A stretch of DNA of 56,933 bases from Pedobacter borealis DSM 19626. GTDB taxonomy: Bacteria > Bacteroidota > Bacteroidia > Sphingobacteriales > Sphingobacteriaceae. Shown here in pieces: positions 32,773 to 41,663 of this stretch (its first letter is position 1; the number at the start of each line of letters is the position of its first letter). Location: NCBI RefSeq assembly GCF_000708285.2, contig NZ_JAUG01000020.1, positions 1 through 56,933 of the forward strand. The letters run 5' to 3'. The notes under the pieces were generated by a model, which did no database searches, was not told the DNA's origin, and saw only the letters and a program-made list of their open reading frames with translations. The position numbers were made by a program, and so were the translations under genes.

Positions 32773-33783
32773 ATGAGCAAAAAGGGGATTTTACTGGTAA
32801 ATTTAGGAACACCTGATAGTCCGGCAACGGCAGATGTTAAAAAATACTTAGATCAATTTTTAATGGACGAGCGGGTAATCGATATCCCTAAACTGAACAG
32901 GACATTATTGGTTAAAGGTATTATAGTTCCATTCCGTAGCCCTAAAACCGCTAAGCTATATAAAGAAATCTGGAACGAAAATGGTTCGCCGCTATTGTAT
33001 TACAGCAAGCTACAGGCTAAAATGCTGCAGGAAAGATTGGTGGACGATTATCATGTAGAACTTGCCATGCGTTACCAAAGCCCATCAATAGAATCGGCGC
33101 TGGCAAACTTAAAAGCAGGTTTGGTAGAAAGTATTCAGGTAATACCAATGTTCCCTCAATATGCCTCTGCAAGTACAGGATCGGTAATGCAACTGGTAAT
33201 GGAACTGGTGAGCAAATGGCCAACGGTTCCGCCAATCTCGTTTGTTAATTCATTCCATGATAACGAATTGATGATTAAAGTTTTTGCAGAAAATGCCAAA
33301 AAGCACCAGGTAGAAAGCTATGATCACGTGTTGTTCAGCTTCCATGGATTGCCTGAGCGTCAATTGTTAAAATGCGATCATACTGGAAGTTACTGTTTGA
33401 AAAGCGCCGATTGCTGTCAGACATTAAACGATACCAATAAATTCTGTTATTCTGCACAAGGACATGATACGGCCAGATTAATTGCCAAAGAATTAAATCT
33501 GTCAAAAGATCAATATACTGTTTGTTTCCAATCACGTTTAGGTAAAGAGCCTTGGGTGCAGCCCTATACTACCGATGTGTTGAAGAAATTGGCTGGCGAA
33601 GGTAAAAAACGTCTTTTGGTTTTTAGCCCTGCTTTTGTTGCCGATTGTTTAGAAACGCTTTACGAAATCACGGTAGAATACCACGAAGAGTTTAAGGCTT
33701 TAGGAGGCGAACATGTGCAGTTGGTAGAAAGCTTAAACGATAGCCCTGTGTTCATCGAGGCTTTGGCAGGCATGGTTAAATAG
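32773..33783 (+). CDS. hemH: Ferrochelatase
   Basis: A 336-residue enzyme inserting Fe2+ into protoporphyrin IX, the last step of classical heme synthesis. The catalytic His is in FSFHGLPERQ near 194 and the acidic partner Glu in DCLETLYEI near 297. LLVNLGTPDSP opens the protein as usual. Between residues 200 and 226 it carries six Cys (KCDHTGSYC, KSADCCQ, KFCYS), more than the common pattern, which might ligate a metal or [2Fe-2S] cluster as in some bacterial ferrochelatases. It is followed by a gluconokinase gene 7 bases later. Confidence 0.95.
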   Translation: MSKKGILLVNLGTPDSPATADVKKYLDQFLMDERVIDIPKLNRTLLVKGIIVPFRSPKTAKLYKEIWNENGSPLLYYSKLQAKMLQERLVDDYHVELAMRYQSPSIESALANLKAGLVESIQVIPMFPQYASASTGSVMQLVMELVSKWPTVPPISFVNSFHDNELMIKVFAENAKKHQVESYDHVLFSFHGLPERQLLKCDHTGSYCLKSADCCQTLNDTNKFCYSAQGHDTARLIAKELNLSKDQYTVCFQSRLGKEPWVQPYTTDVLKKLAGEGKKRLLVFSPAFVADCLETLYEITVEYHEEFKALGGEHVQLVESLNDSPVFIEALAGMVK

Positions 33784-33790
33784 TTTAAAT

Positions 33791-34294
33791 ATGGCAAGCT
33801 TTATTATTTTAATGGGCGTTTCGGGAAGTGGTAAAACAGTAATCGGAAAAACTTTAGCCCCAATAATAAATGCCGAATTTATAGATGGCGATAACCTGCA
33901 TTCACAGCGTAATGTTGATAAAATGGCTGCCGGAATTCCGTTAACAGATGCTGATCGTTTAGATTGGCTGCAACTGATTGCGAAAGTTGGCCGTGAGCAC
34001 GTTGCCCATTGTACAAGCTGTATTATTGCTTGCTCTGCACTGAAGAAATCTTACCGCAATTTGCTAAGAACAGATAATGCATCAATCCGCTTTGTTTATT
34101 TAAAAGGAAGTTTCGGTTTAATCCACGATCGGATTGTTAAGCGATCTCATCAGTACATGCCTTCTAGTTTATTGAAAAGCCAGTTTGAAACATTGGAAGA
34201 GCCTCAGGCTGATGAACAAGATGTGATAACCGTTTCAATTGATCAGGGTATCTCCGAAATTGTGGAAGAAATTGCTAAGGTTAATCTGAGTTGA
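33791..34294 (+). CDS. gntK: Gluconokinase
   Basis: A 167-residue P-loop kinase that phosphorylates gluconate to 6-phosphogluconate. Walker A is GVSGSGKT (9-16), the substrate region has FIDGDNLHS, NVDKMAAGIPLTDADRLDWL is a family hallmark and CSALKKSYRNLLR follows. Size is right for GntK. Coupling to hemH (7-base gap) is probably only a shared transcript. No gluconate transporter or dehydrogenase is near. Confidence 0.94.
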   Translation: MASFIILMGVSGSGKTVIGKTLAPIINAEFIDGDNLHSQRNVDKMAAGIPLTDADRLDWLQLIAKVGREHVAHCTSCIIACSALKKSYRNLLRTDNASIRFVYLKGSFGLIHDRIVKRSHQYMPSSLLKSQFETLEEPQADEQDVITVSIDQGISEIVEEIAKVNLS

Positions 34295-34324
34295 AGTAAT
34301 CTGACCTGTATATTTTTATAATGC

Positions 34325-36172
34325 TTAAAATAATTGATTTTTTGATATGTATTTAGCATTTAAAGAATATGCTTTTTTGTCGTTTTTATTAAGAATACCC
34401 TTAGATTCTAATCTATTACAAAGGCTTCTTATTTTTCTGCCCAGAGTTTCATATTGTTTAGCAATTATTTTGTTGCCATTAATTTTTCTATATACCTCCG
34501 GGGTAATATCTGAGGCTTTAAGGGGTTTGTTATTAAATTTGTCAAATAAATAAATTATGTTCAAAATTTCTTTCGCAATAGAATCATACTGAATGTATTC
34601 GGTTCCAATAATTTCTTCCAGTTCTTCGAAAAAATTCATCTTTACCAAAACTCTATCCAAAATAAATATAGGAATTTCCTCCGTAGAAGATTCATGCTCG
34701 TAAATAAGCCTGGCCTGTTTTAATTGATCAATTACGGTGAAATGATTATTCCCTTCACTTAATAAAATTGTGAAATATCGTTGTTTGTTTAATACTTCAG
34801 ATTTGTAGAAATAGGCTAAAACTGACTTATGTTCATCTGTTAAAACATTTTTTAGTTTGCTTGTAATGTAAAAATTAAATCCTTCAAGCCATGTTTCTAT
34901 GCTATCATCTACTAGTTTTCCTGATGGTATTCTTAGGGTAATAGTTCCGTCTTTTAATTCATAAAAAGGTACATCAACTAAATTTTCAAGGCAGGCATTT
35001 ACTAAAGAAGCCATTCCTCTACCTTGACTTTCTATTTTGTCGAAAACTTTTAAAACAGATGCCAATTTAGGGTTTTTACTTTCAGGAATTCCAGGAATTA
35101 ATCTTCTAATCGGAATTTCAGTTTCAGTGTTAAGAAATTTTATTTTTTCTTTAAAAGCTCCTGGATTTTTTATTTCTATATGTTTATTAGGCTCAACAGT
35201 AACGGTTACAAAGTTATCCAACGTGTAATCCCGATGTGCCAATGCATTATTTATAGTTTCACGTATTAGTTGCTCGGGATATTCAGGTTCACTTTTACCC
35301 CCATCTCTAACTGTTCTTCCTATTTTAATATTCCCCCATATATATCTAAAAGTTTCTTCCATTAGGTTAATCACATCATTTCGGAATATTTTTTTATCTT
35401 TTCCGATATCAGAGCTTGTATCATAATAGCAATTTACCTCTGCTCTGGAAGATAGAAAATGAAATGGATCATCTCCACAAACAAGCATTCCTAGGGTTGT
35501 AATTTTTTCTCCAACTAAAAAATGTTGTTTAATTAAAAATGTTTTTGCTTTTGTAAGGCTAGATTTTAAGGTTTCAATTTTAATTTCTCTACTAAGTAAA
35601 TCAACATATTTGTTTATTTTATCTATGCTTAAGTCTGTTATTGATGCGTTTTCAATAAAAGATAATTCTTTTGTATATTCTAAATCAGATTTATATTCTC
35701 TCTGCCTTTGCAGTTTTGATGCTGGAATTATTTTGTCTTGTGTAAGTTTTCGCTCAAAATAATTATCATTAAAACTTACAAACTTTTTATCATCAGATAG
35801 GGGATAAACAATAATAATTAAAACTTCACCATCCGAAAAATTTTCATAATCAAAATGTATATTGTCAGACAAATCAACTAGCGTTTTATGATCATCTTTA
35901 AAAGAGTCTACAGATAGTTGAACAACTTTACTCTCATTATTCCTGTCAAAGCCAGTGTATTTGTATTTTTTGTTCTTTTCATTAACTCCACAAATAATAA
36001 CACCACCATCTGAATTTAAAAATGCGCAAACAGTTTCTTTTAATGATTTCCAATCATTCCCTGTTGATAAATCTTTTAATTCAATTTTTGATCTTTCAAC
36101 ATCAATAAACGAACCCTCTGCTATAGATTTTTCAATTTTTGCAAGAGCATCTTTTATGTATTCTGACTTCAT
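34325..36172 (-). CDS. AlbA_2-domain / ATP-binding protein (Schlafen-like regulator type)
   Basis: A 615-residue protein in three parts. The N-terminal AlbA_2 (Slfn) domain (about 18-130) includes VCAFLNSDGGVIICGV and GEVLIIIV. A GHKL-type ATPase region (about 280-430) has RETINNALAHRDY and IESQGRGM, the layout of RecG-like transcription factors. The C-terminal 190 residues form a winged-helix-like region ending near KNDKKAYSL. Such proteins may be transcription regulators or defence components; the role here is unknown. The gene is clearly more A/T-rich than its neighbours and stands between gluconokinase and waaA on the minus strand, suggesting horizontal gain. The ATG start fits the alignment. 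Confidence 0.82.
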   Translation of the reverse strand: MKSEYIKDALAKIEKSIAEGSFIDVERSKIELKDLSTGNDWKSLKETVCAFLNSDGGVIICGVNEKNKKYKYTGFDRNNESKVVQLSVDSFKDDHKTLVDLSDNIHFDYENFSDGEVLIIIVYPLSDDKKFVSFNDNYFERKLTQDKIIPASKLQRQREYKSDLEYTKELSFIENASITDLSIDKINKYVDLLSREIKIETLKSSLTKAKTFLIKQHFLVGEKITTLGMLVCGDDPFHFLSSRAEVNCYYDTSSDIGKDKKIFRNDVINLMEETFRYIWGNIKIGRTVRDGGKSEPEYPEQLIRETINNALAHRDYTLDNFVTVTVEPNKHIEIKNPGAFKEKIKFLNTETEIPIRRLIPGIPESKNPKLASVLKVFDKIESQGRGMASLVNACLENLVDVPFYELKDGTITLRIPSGKLVDDSIETWLEGFNFYITSKLKNVLTDEHKSVLAYFYKSEVLNKQRYFTILLSEGNNHFTVIDQLKQARLIYEHESSTEEIPIFILDRVLVKMNFFEELEEIIGTEYIQYDSIAKEILNIIYLFDKFNNKPLKASDITPEVYRKINGNKIIAKQYETLGRKIRSLCNRLESKGILNKNDKKAYSLNAKYISKNQLF

Positions 36173-36223
36173 AGTTTAATTAATATTCAAGAAAAATCAC
36201 TGTATAATTTCTTTTATGTAAAA

Positions 36224-37456
36224 TTAGCTTTTTTTAGGACTATTTATAAGATTTATAATCTGATCTGTTGCTCCTTTTTTATCCGCAACATATCTTTTGG
36301 CCTGCTGTGCAGCATCTTTATTTTCTGCAAAGCCCTCAAAAGCACTAGTTAATTCCTCAACAGCAGAAATACTTTTAGCTGCACCTATGGCAATTAAATC
36401 TTTTGCTTCCTGAAATTTATCATATTTCGGGCCGAAAATTACAGGCAAACCAAACGCTGCAGCTTCTAAAGTGTTGTGTATTCCCGTTCCAAAACCGCCA
36501 CCAATATAGGCTACGTTTCCATATTGATAGAGAGAAGAAAGCATGCCGATGTTGTCTACGATGAGCGTTTGGTGTTCGGCGTTTGGCGTTTGATTAGACG
36601 AACTGAAAATTGAAAACCGCACACTGCCAGCTGAAAACTGTTTCTCGATGCTTTCGATATGGCTTTCGTGAATCTCGTGTGGAGCGATGATAAACTTCCA
36701 GTTAGGATATTTTTCAGGCAAAGCCGATAATATTTTTTCATCTGCAGGCCAGGTACTTCCGCAAACTAATGTAGGGGAGTTACCGATAAAGCTTTCGATC
36801 AGGCCAAGCTGTTTTGGCGATTGCGCATTTTCATAAACACGGTCGAAACGGGTATCGCCATTTATGGTTACATTATTTAGCCCAATCGACTTTAAAAGAT
36901 TTTCGCTCTCTTTGTTTTGCACAAAAAAGTAAGTAACAGATTTTAAAATATTGCGGTAAAAGCCGCCGTACCATTTAAAAAATGCCTGGCTTTCTCTGAA
37001 AATCCCTGAAATCACATATAAAGGAATACCACGATCTTTTAACTCCCTAAAATAGAAATGCCAAAATTCGTATTTGGTGAAGATGGCCATTTCCGGATTA
37101 ATGCTTGCTATAAAACGTTTGGCGTTGGCTGCGGTATCGATAGGGAGATAAAATACATCTGCCAGGGCATAATTTTTCCTGATCTCGTATCCTGAAGGCG
37201 AAAAAAAAGTAACTACAATTTTCTTAGCAGGATAAAGGGCTTTTAATTTTTCTAAAACTGGCCGGCCCTGCTCAAATTCGCCCAAAGAGGCAAAATGAAA
37301 CCATATATGTTTTTCGCTCGGATTAATTTTCTGAGTAATTTGTGTATATACGTTTTTACGGCCTTTTATAAACAGCTTAGCTTTTGGATTAAATAATGAA
37401 AGTATCCTGATAAGCAAAGTGTAAAGCCGAATTCCGATTATGTAAAGCAAAAGCAT
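36224..37456 (-). CDS. waaA: 3-deoxy-D-manno-octulosonic acid transferase (WaaA/KdtA)
   Basis: A GT-B enzyme of 410 residues from the preferred ATG (MLLLYIIGIRLYTLLIRI); an upstream in-frame ATG at 37546 adds 30 residues unlike the family. The N-terminal membrane anchor is followed by the WaaA N domain (WFHFASLGEFEQGRPVLEKL) and a C-terminal donor site with GGGFGTGIHNTLEAAAFGLPV, which binds CMP-Kdo. It attaches Kdo to lipid A in the inner leaflet, linking it functionally to lptB and to LpxR/PagL elsewhere in the window. Confidence 0.94.
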   Translation of the reverse strand: MLLLYIIGIRLYTLLIRILSLFNPKAKLFIKGRKNVYTQITQKINPSEKHIWFHFASLGEFEQGRPVLEKLKALYPAKKIVVTFFSPSGYEIRKNYALADVFYLPIDTAANAKRFIASINPEMAIFTKYEFWHFYFRELKDRGIPLYVISGIFRESQAFFKWYGGFYRNILKSVTYFFVQNKESENLLKSIGLNNVTINGDTRFDRVYENAQSPKQLGLIESFIGNSPTLVCGSTWPADEKILSALPEKYPNWKFIIAPHEIHESHIESIEKQFSAGSVRFSIFSSSNQTPNAEHQTLIVDNIGMLSSLYQYGNVAYIGGGFGTGIHNTLEAAAFGLPVIFGPKYDKFQEAKDLIAIGAAKSISAVEELTSAFEGFAENKDAAQQAKRYVADKKGATDQIINLINSPKKS

Positions 37457-37518
37457 TAGTGTAATTTCATATCTTCGTGCCAAGATAAAACGAATATATT
37501 TAAAAAGCTTAAAAATAT

Positions 37519-37659
37519 ATGGAGTCGTCGCAATTTGGCCTATCATTCAATACTATAAATAGACAGGTCGTGATTGCTCCCAAGCAGCTAAAAGTAACCG
37601 AGCTTACGAGCTTATTAAAACCGATGAAAAACAATTTAATATTGTTTAATAAATTATAA
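37519..37659 (+). CDS. Possible small open frame of 46 residues upstream of ugd
   Basis: An ATG-started frame (MESSQFGLSFNTINRQVV and so on, ending ILFNKL) stops 3 bases before the ugd start. It does not match a known family. The position just before ugd could make it a leader peptide, but A/T-rich DNA gives such frames by chance. Confidence 0.22.
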   Translation: MESSQFGLSFNTINRQVVIAPKQLKVTELTSLLKPMKNNLILFNKL

Positions 37660-37662
37660 CAG

Positions 37663-38976
37663 ATGAAGATAGCCGTTATTGGTACCGGATACGTAGGTTT
37701 AGTTACCGGAACCTGTTTAGCAGAAACAGGAAATGATGTAATATGTGTTGACATTAATGAAGCGAAAGTAAAGCAGATGCAGGCTGGTGAAGTACCGATT
37801 TACGAGCCTGGTTTAGATCTTTTGTTCCATAGAAATATAGAACAGGAAAGGTTAACTTTTACGACAAATCTTGCAGATGCTGTAAAAGATGCGCAGATTA
37901 TTTTTATGGCTTTGCCAACACCTCCAGGTGGAGATGGTGCTGCTGATCTTTCTTATATTTTAGGCGCTGCAAAGGATATTTCCAAACTGATTACTGAATA
38001 TAAGGTCATCGTAAATAAATCAACTGTTCCGGTTGGAACGGCTGATAAAGTAAAGGCTGTTTTTGCTGAAAATACTTCAATTGAAGTAGATGTGGTATCC
38101 AATCCTGAGTTTTTAAGAGAGGGTGTAGCGGTTGATGATTTTATGAAACCAGACCGTGTGGTTTTAGGAACTAAGAGCGAAAGGGCGAAAAAGCTGATGG
38201 CTGAATTATACGGTCCTTATGTACGTCAGGGGAACCCAATTCTTTTTATGGATGAGCGTTCTTCTGAACTGACTAAATATGCGGCAAACTCTTTCCTCGC
38301 CACCAAAATCACCTTTATGAACGAGGTTGCCAACCTTTGCGAACTCGTAGGTGCTGATGTAGATTCGGTAAGAAGGGGTATAGGCTCTGATGATCGTATC
38401 GGTAAACGTTTCCTTTTTCCAGGGGTGGGTTACGGCGGTTCTTGTTTCCCGAAAGATGTTCAGGCGCTGGTAAAATCATCTGATGATTATGCTTATGATT
38501 TTCAGATCCTGAAATCGGTAATGGAGGTTAACGAAAGACAAAAAACAATCCTGGTTGATAAGGTGCTTAAATATTACAAAGGCGATATCAAAGCCAAACA
38601 TTTTGCGCTTTGGGGACTGGCTTTTAAACCAGAAACCGACGATATCCGTGAGGCACCAGCCTTATATATTATTGATGCGCTGGTTAAAAACGGCGCAACC
38701 GTTACCGTGTTCGATCCAGAGGCAATGAACAATGTTAAAAATGTTATCGGCGATCAGGTAAACTACGCTAAAAACCAATACGAAGCTTTAGAAGGTGCTG
38801 ACGCCCTGTTGATTGCAACTGAATGGTCGGTTTTCCGTAACCCTGATTTTGAGAAAATCGACAACATCTTGAAAAATAAAGTGGTTTTCGACGGTCGAAA
38901 TTTATACGATTTGCAAAAAATGATCGATCTTGGCTATTATTATAACAGCATAGGTAGAAAACTATTAACCCCCTAG
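37663..38976 (+). CDS. ugd: UDP-glucose 6-dehydrogenase
   Basis: A 437-residue NAD-dependent enzyme oxidising UDP-glucose to UDP-glucuronate. The Rossmann motif GTGYVGLVTGTCLA (7-20) is followed by the dimer/central domain and the catalytic Cys in GYGGSCFPKDV near residue 260. Length is normal. The product feeds the next gene, UDP-xylose synthase. The last codons (Leu-Thr-Pro) and the TAG stop lie inside the intergenic repeat CCCCCTAGCCCCCTGAAGGGG, so the native C-terminus may have been a few residues different. Confidence 0.96.
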   Translation: MKIAVIGTGYVGLVTGTCLAETGNDVICVDINEAKVKQMQAGEVPIYEPGLDLLFHRNIEQERLTFTTNLADAVKDAQIIFMALPTPPGGDGAADLSYILGAAKDISKLITEYKVIVNKSTVPVGTADKVKAVFAENTSIEVDVVSNPEFLREGVAVDDFMKPDRVVLGTKSERAKKLMAELYGPYVRQGNPILFMDERSSELTKYAANSFLATKITFMNEVANLCELVGADVDSVRRGIGSDDRIGKRFLFPGVGYGGSCFPKDVQALVKSSDDYAYDFQILKSVMEVNERQKTILVDKVLKYYKGDIKAKHFALWGLAFKPETDDIREAPALYIIDALVKNGATVTVFDPEAMNNVKNVIGDQVNYAKNQYEALEGADALLIATEWSVFRNPDFEKIDNILKNKVVFDGRNLYDLQKMIDLGYYYNSIGRKLLTP

Positions 38977-39080
38977 CCCCCTGAAGGGGAGACTAAGCAA
39001 AATGTGCAGTTTAAGGGCGTTTTTAAAAAAAGAATATGAACGAAAGAAAGGAAAAGTCCCCTTCAGGGGATTTAGAGGGT
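38967..39080. repeat. Inverted repeat spanning the ugd stop and the start of the next gene
   Basis: AACCCCCTAGCCCCCTGAAG at the left (38967-38990, ending GGGGA) and TCCCCTTCAGGGGATTTAGA at the right (39057-39080, ending GGGT) are inverted copies with a shared core TCCCCTTCAGGGG. The right copy lies inside the first codons of the UDP-xylose synthase gene. A transcript could form a stem of about 14 to 20 bp whose loop holds the start codon of that gene. Confidence 0.8.
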
Positions 39081-40064
39081 AAGAAGAGAATATTGATTAC
39101 AGGTGCAGCGGGATTTTTAGGCTCGCATCTTTGTGATCGTTTTGTGAAAGAGGGTTATCATGTTATCGGAATGGATAACCTGATTACAGGCGATATGGCA
39201 AATATCGAACATCTGTTCAAGCTGGAGAATTTCGAGTTTTATAACCACGATGTTTCCAAATTTGTACATATTCCAGGTAAACTTCACTACATCTTACACT
39301 TTGCTTCACCTGCAAGTCCGATCGATTATCTTAAAATCCCAATCCAGACTCTGAAAGTAGGTTCGTTGGGTACGCATAACCTTTTAGGCCTTGCCAGGAA
39401 TAAAAATGCAAGGATGCTGATTGCTTCAACTTCTGAAGTATATGGCGATCCGAATGTAAACCCTCAACCAGAGGAATATTGGGGAAATGTAAACCCGGTT
39501 GGTCCACGGGGTGTTTACGATGAGGCCAAACGTTTTCAGGAAGCTATCACCATGGCCTACCATACTTTCCATGGTGTAGAAACCAGAATTGTAAGGATTT
39601 TCAATACCTACGGGCCTCGAATGCGCCTGAATGATGGCCGTGTTTTACCTGCTTTTATCGGACAGGCTTTAAGAGGCGAAGATTTAACTATCTTTGGCGA
39701 CGGAAGTCAGACACGTTCTTTCTGTTATGTTGATGACCTGATTGAAGGAATTTACCGTTTATTGATGAGCGATTATGCACAGCCGGTGAACATTGGTAAT
39801 CCGGATGAAATCACCATCAAACAGTTCTGTGAGGAAATTATCAAACTTACCGGCACCACGCAGAAAATTGTTTATAAAGAACTTCCGCAAGATGATCCTA
39901 AACAGCGCAGGCCAGATATTACCAAAGCGAGAGAGCTATTGGGATGGGAGCCAAAAGTAGGCCGTGCCGAAGGATTGAAAATTACATACGAATATTTTAA
40001 ATCATTGCCTGCAGAGGCTTTGGAGAAGATAGATCATAAAGATTTTACCACATTTAACCGTTAA
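39036..40064 (+). CDS. UDP-glucuronate decarboxylase (UDP-xylose synthase), SDR family
   Basis: A 342-residue extended SDR. The Rossmann motif [14 protein letters not shown] begins near residue 24, the UXS-specific [16 protein letters not shown] is at about 88-103, and the catalytic Tyr and Lys are in YDEAK near 164. It converts UDP-glucuronate from Ugd to UDP-xylose. The first 17 residues ([17 protein letters not shown]) precede the usual start ([10 protein letters not shown]) and are partly encoded by the repeat at 39057-39080, so the N-terminus is a repeat-derived addition or the real start is a non-ATG codon nearer the fold. Confidence 0.9.
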   Translation: MNERKEKSPSGDLEGKKRILITGAAGFLGSHLCDRFVKEGYHVIGMDNLITGDMANIEHLFKLENFEFYNHDVSKFVHIPGKLHYILHFASPASPIDYLKIPIQTLKVGSLGTHNLLGLARNKNARMLIASTSEVYGDPNVNPQPEEYWGNVNPVGPRGVYDEAKRFQEAITMAYHTFHGVETRIVRIFNTYGPRMRLNDGRVLPAFIGQALRGEDLTIFGDGSQTRSFCYVDDLIEGIYRLLMSDYAQPVNIGNPDEITIKQFCEEIIKLTGTTQKIVYKELPQDDPKQRRPDITKARELLGWEPKVGRAEGLKITYEYFKSLPAEALEKIDHKDFTTFNR

Positions 40065-40065
40065 A

Positions 40066-41088
40066 ATGGCAAAAATATTAGTTACTGGTGGAACAGGATA
40101 CATAGGTTCGCACACAGCAGTAGAGTTACATAACGCAGGATACGAAGTCGTAATTGTCGATAACCTTTCTAACTCGAACATCAAAATTTTAACCCAGCTT
40201 CATGCCATCACTGGCAAATGGTTCGATTTTCATGAAATCGATCTACAGGATGATAGAGCAGTTCAGGAATTTGCAGAAAACCATACCGATATTGATGGAA
40301 TTATCCATTTTGCAGCATCAAAAGCTGTTGGCGAATCGGTAGAAAAACCTTTAAAATATTATAAAAACAATTTTTATGGTTTAATTAACCTATTAACTTC
40401 GTTTAACAGGAAGATTAATTTTGTGTTTTCTTCATCTTGTACCGTTTATGGTCAGCCAGAAACTTTACCAGTAACCGAAGCTGCACCAGTACAGAAAGCT
40501 GAATCTCCTTACGGAAATACCAAGCAGATTGCCGAAGAAATATTAGCAGAAACAGCAGCAGTAACACCCGCGTTAAATATTATCGCTTTGCGTTATTTTA
40601 ACCCGGTTGGTGCACACGAAACCGCTTTAATTGGCGAGCTACCAAATGGTGTTCCTGCCAATCTTGTTCCCTTCATTACCCAATCGGCTATTGGCAAACG
40701 AGGTCCGATTACGGTTTATGGTGACGATTACAATACACCTGATGGTTCTGCGATTCGCGATTATATTCATGTAGTTGATCTGGCAAAAGCACACGTTGCA
40801 GCGATTAAGAAACTGGAAGAAGGAAATCCTAACGGTAATTACGATGTTTTCAATATTGGAACCGGTAAAGGTTCTTCAGTTTTAGAAATTATTGCAGCTT
40901 TCGAAAAAGTGAACGGAGAAAAACTTGAGTATAAAATCGGTCCAAGAAGGGCAGGTGATATTGTTCAGATTTATGGCGACGTACAAAAATCGAATAAAGA
41001 ACTAGGCTGGAAAGCCAATCTTGATATCAATGAGATGATGCGCTCTGCATGGGAGTGGGAAAAATACATCAAGGCTAACCCTTTTTAA
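40066..41088 (+). CDS. galE: UDP-glucose 4-epimerase
   Basis: A 340-residue SDR interconverting UDP-glucose and UDP-galactose. NAD binding GGTGYIGSHTAVEL opens at residue 8, the Ser-Tyr-Lys set lies in FSSSCTVYG and SPYGNTK, and the C-terminal sugar loop includes VFNIGTGKGSSVLEI. The gene starts one base after the preceding stop, and the next gene follows without a gap, so the three are one transcript. It adds galactose units for exopolysaccharide or LPS. Confidence 0.95.
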   Translation: MAKILVTGGTGYIGSHTAVELHNAGYEVVIVDNLSNSNIKILTQLHAITGKWFDFHEIDLQDDRAVQEFAENHTDIDGIIHFAASKAVGESVEKPLKYYKNNFYGLINLLTSFNRKINFVFSSSCTVYGQPETLPVTEAAPVQKAESPYGNTKQIAEEILAETAAVTPALNIIALRYFNPVGAHETALIGELPNGVPANLVPFITQSAIGKRGPITVYGDDYNTPDGSAIRDYIHVVDLAKAHVAAIKKLEEGNPNGNYDVFNIGTGKGSSVLEIIAAFEKVNGEKLEYKIGPRRAGDIVQIYGDVQKSNKELGWKANLDINEMMRSAWEWEKYIKANPF

Positions 41089-41646
41089 ATGAAGTTATCG
41101 GAGCACAAAGATCTAAAAACTGCAATAACAGAATTGCCTGTCAAAGAAAAAGACAAGCTATTGCTGCGTTTGGTAGCCAAAGATAAAGTGCTTACAGAGC
41201 ATCTTCATTATAAATTATTAGAAGATGAAACCGATTTGGAAGATCGGAAGGAGAGGATTAAAGCCGATGTAGAAGAACAGGTTCTGGAACTGAAAAAACT
41301 AAATGCCAAAGAGGCATTGGTAAAGGTTCGGAAGATGATCACCTCGGTTAATCATTTTTATAAAGTGACTAAGGATCCGGTTGGTGAGGTAGAATTGAAA
41401 CTGTTTATCCTCAATGCCATCCCTTTTGATTATAAGAAATCAATTTTTGGTTATCGCGATTTTATGATGCTTTTTAGTATATTTTATTTAAAAACTGTCG
41501 CGGTAACCATAAATAAATTCAAAAAACTGCACGAAGACCTGCAGTTTGATTTAAGTGAAGACTTAAATAATTTGCTCGATAAAATCTATTCATCTAAATT
41601 AGCTGGTGCAGCAGAGGCAAGCAATTTGCCAAAAGAGATAAGTTAA
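41089..41646 (+). CDS. Conserved hypothetical protein coupled to galE
   Basis: A 185-residue helical, charged protein without a signal peptide. KLSEHKDLKTAITELPVKEK opens it, two long helices follow (DLEDRKERIKADVEEQVLEL), and the middle has ITSVNHFYKVTKDPVGEVEL. I recognise no catalytic motif. The ATG follows the galE stop directly. Helical repeats and coupling to a nucleotide-sugar gene could suggest a scaffold role, but this is only context. Confidence 0.75.
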   Translation: MKLSEHKDLKTAITELPVKEKDKLLLRLVAKDKVLTEHLHYKLLEDETDLEDRKERIKADVEEQVLELKKLNAKEALVKVRKMITSVNHFYKVTKDPVGEVELKLFILNAIPFDYKKSIFGYRDFMMLFSIFYLKTVAVTINKFKKLHEDLQFDLSEDLNNLLDKIYSSKLAGAAEASNLPKEIS

Positions 41647-41663
41647 AGCTATGATCTACCATT

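Noticed and set aside
37457..37546. Longer N-terminus of WaaA
   Set aside because: Thirty extra residues do not match the family, whose proteins begin with the MLLLYIIGIRLY anchor.
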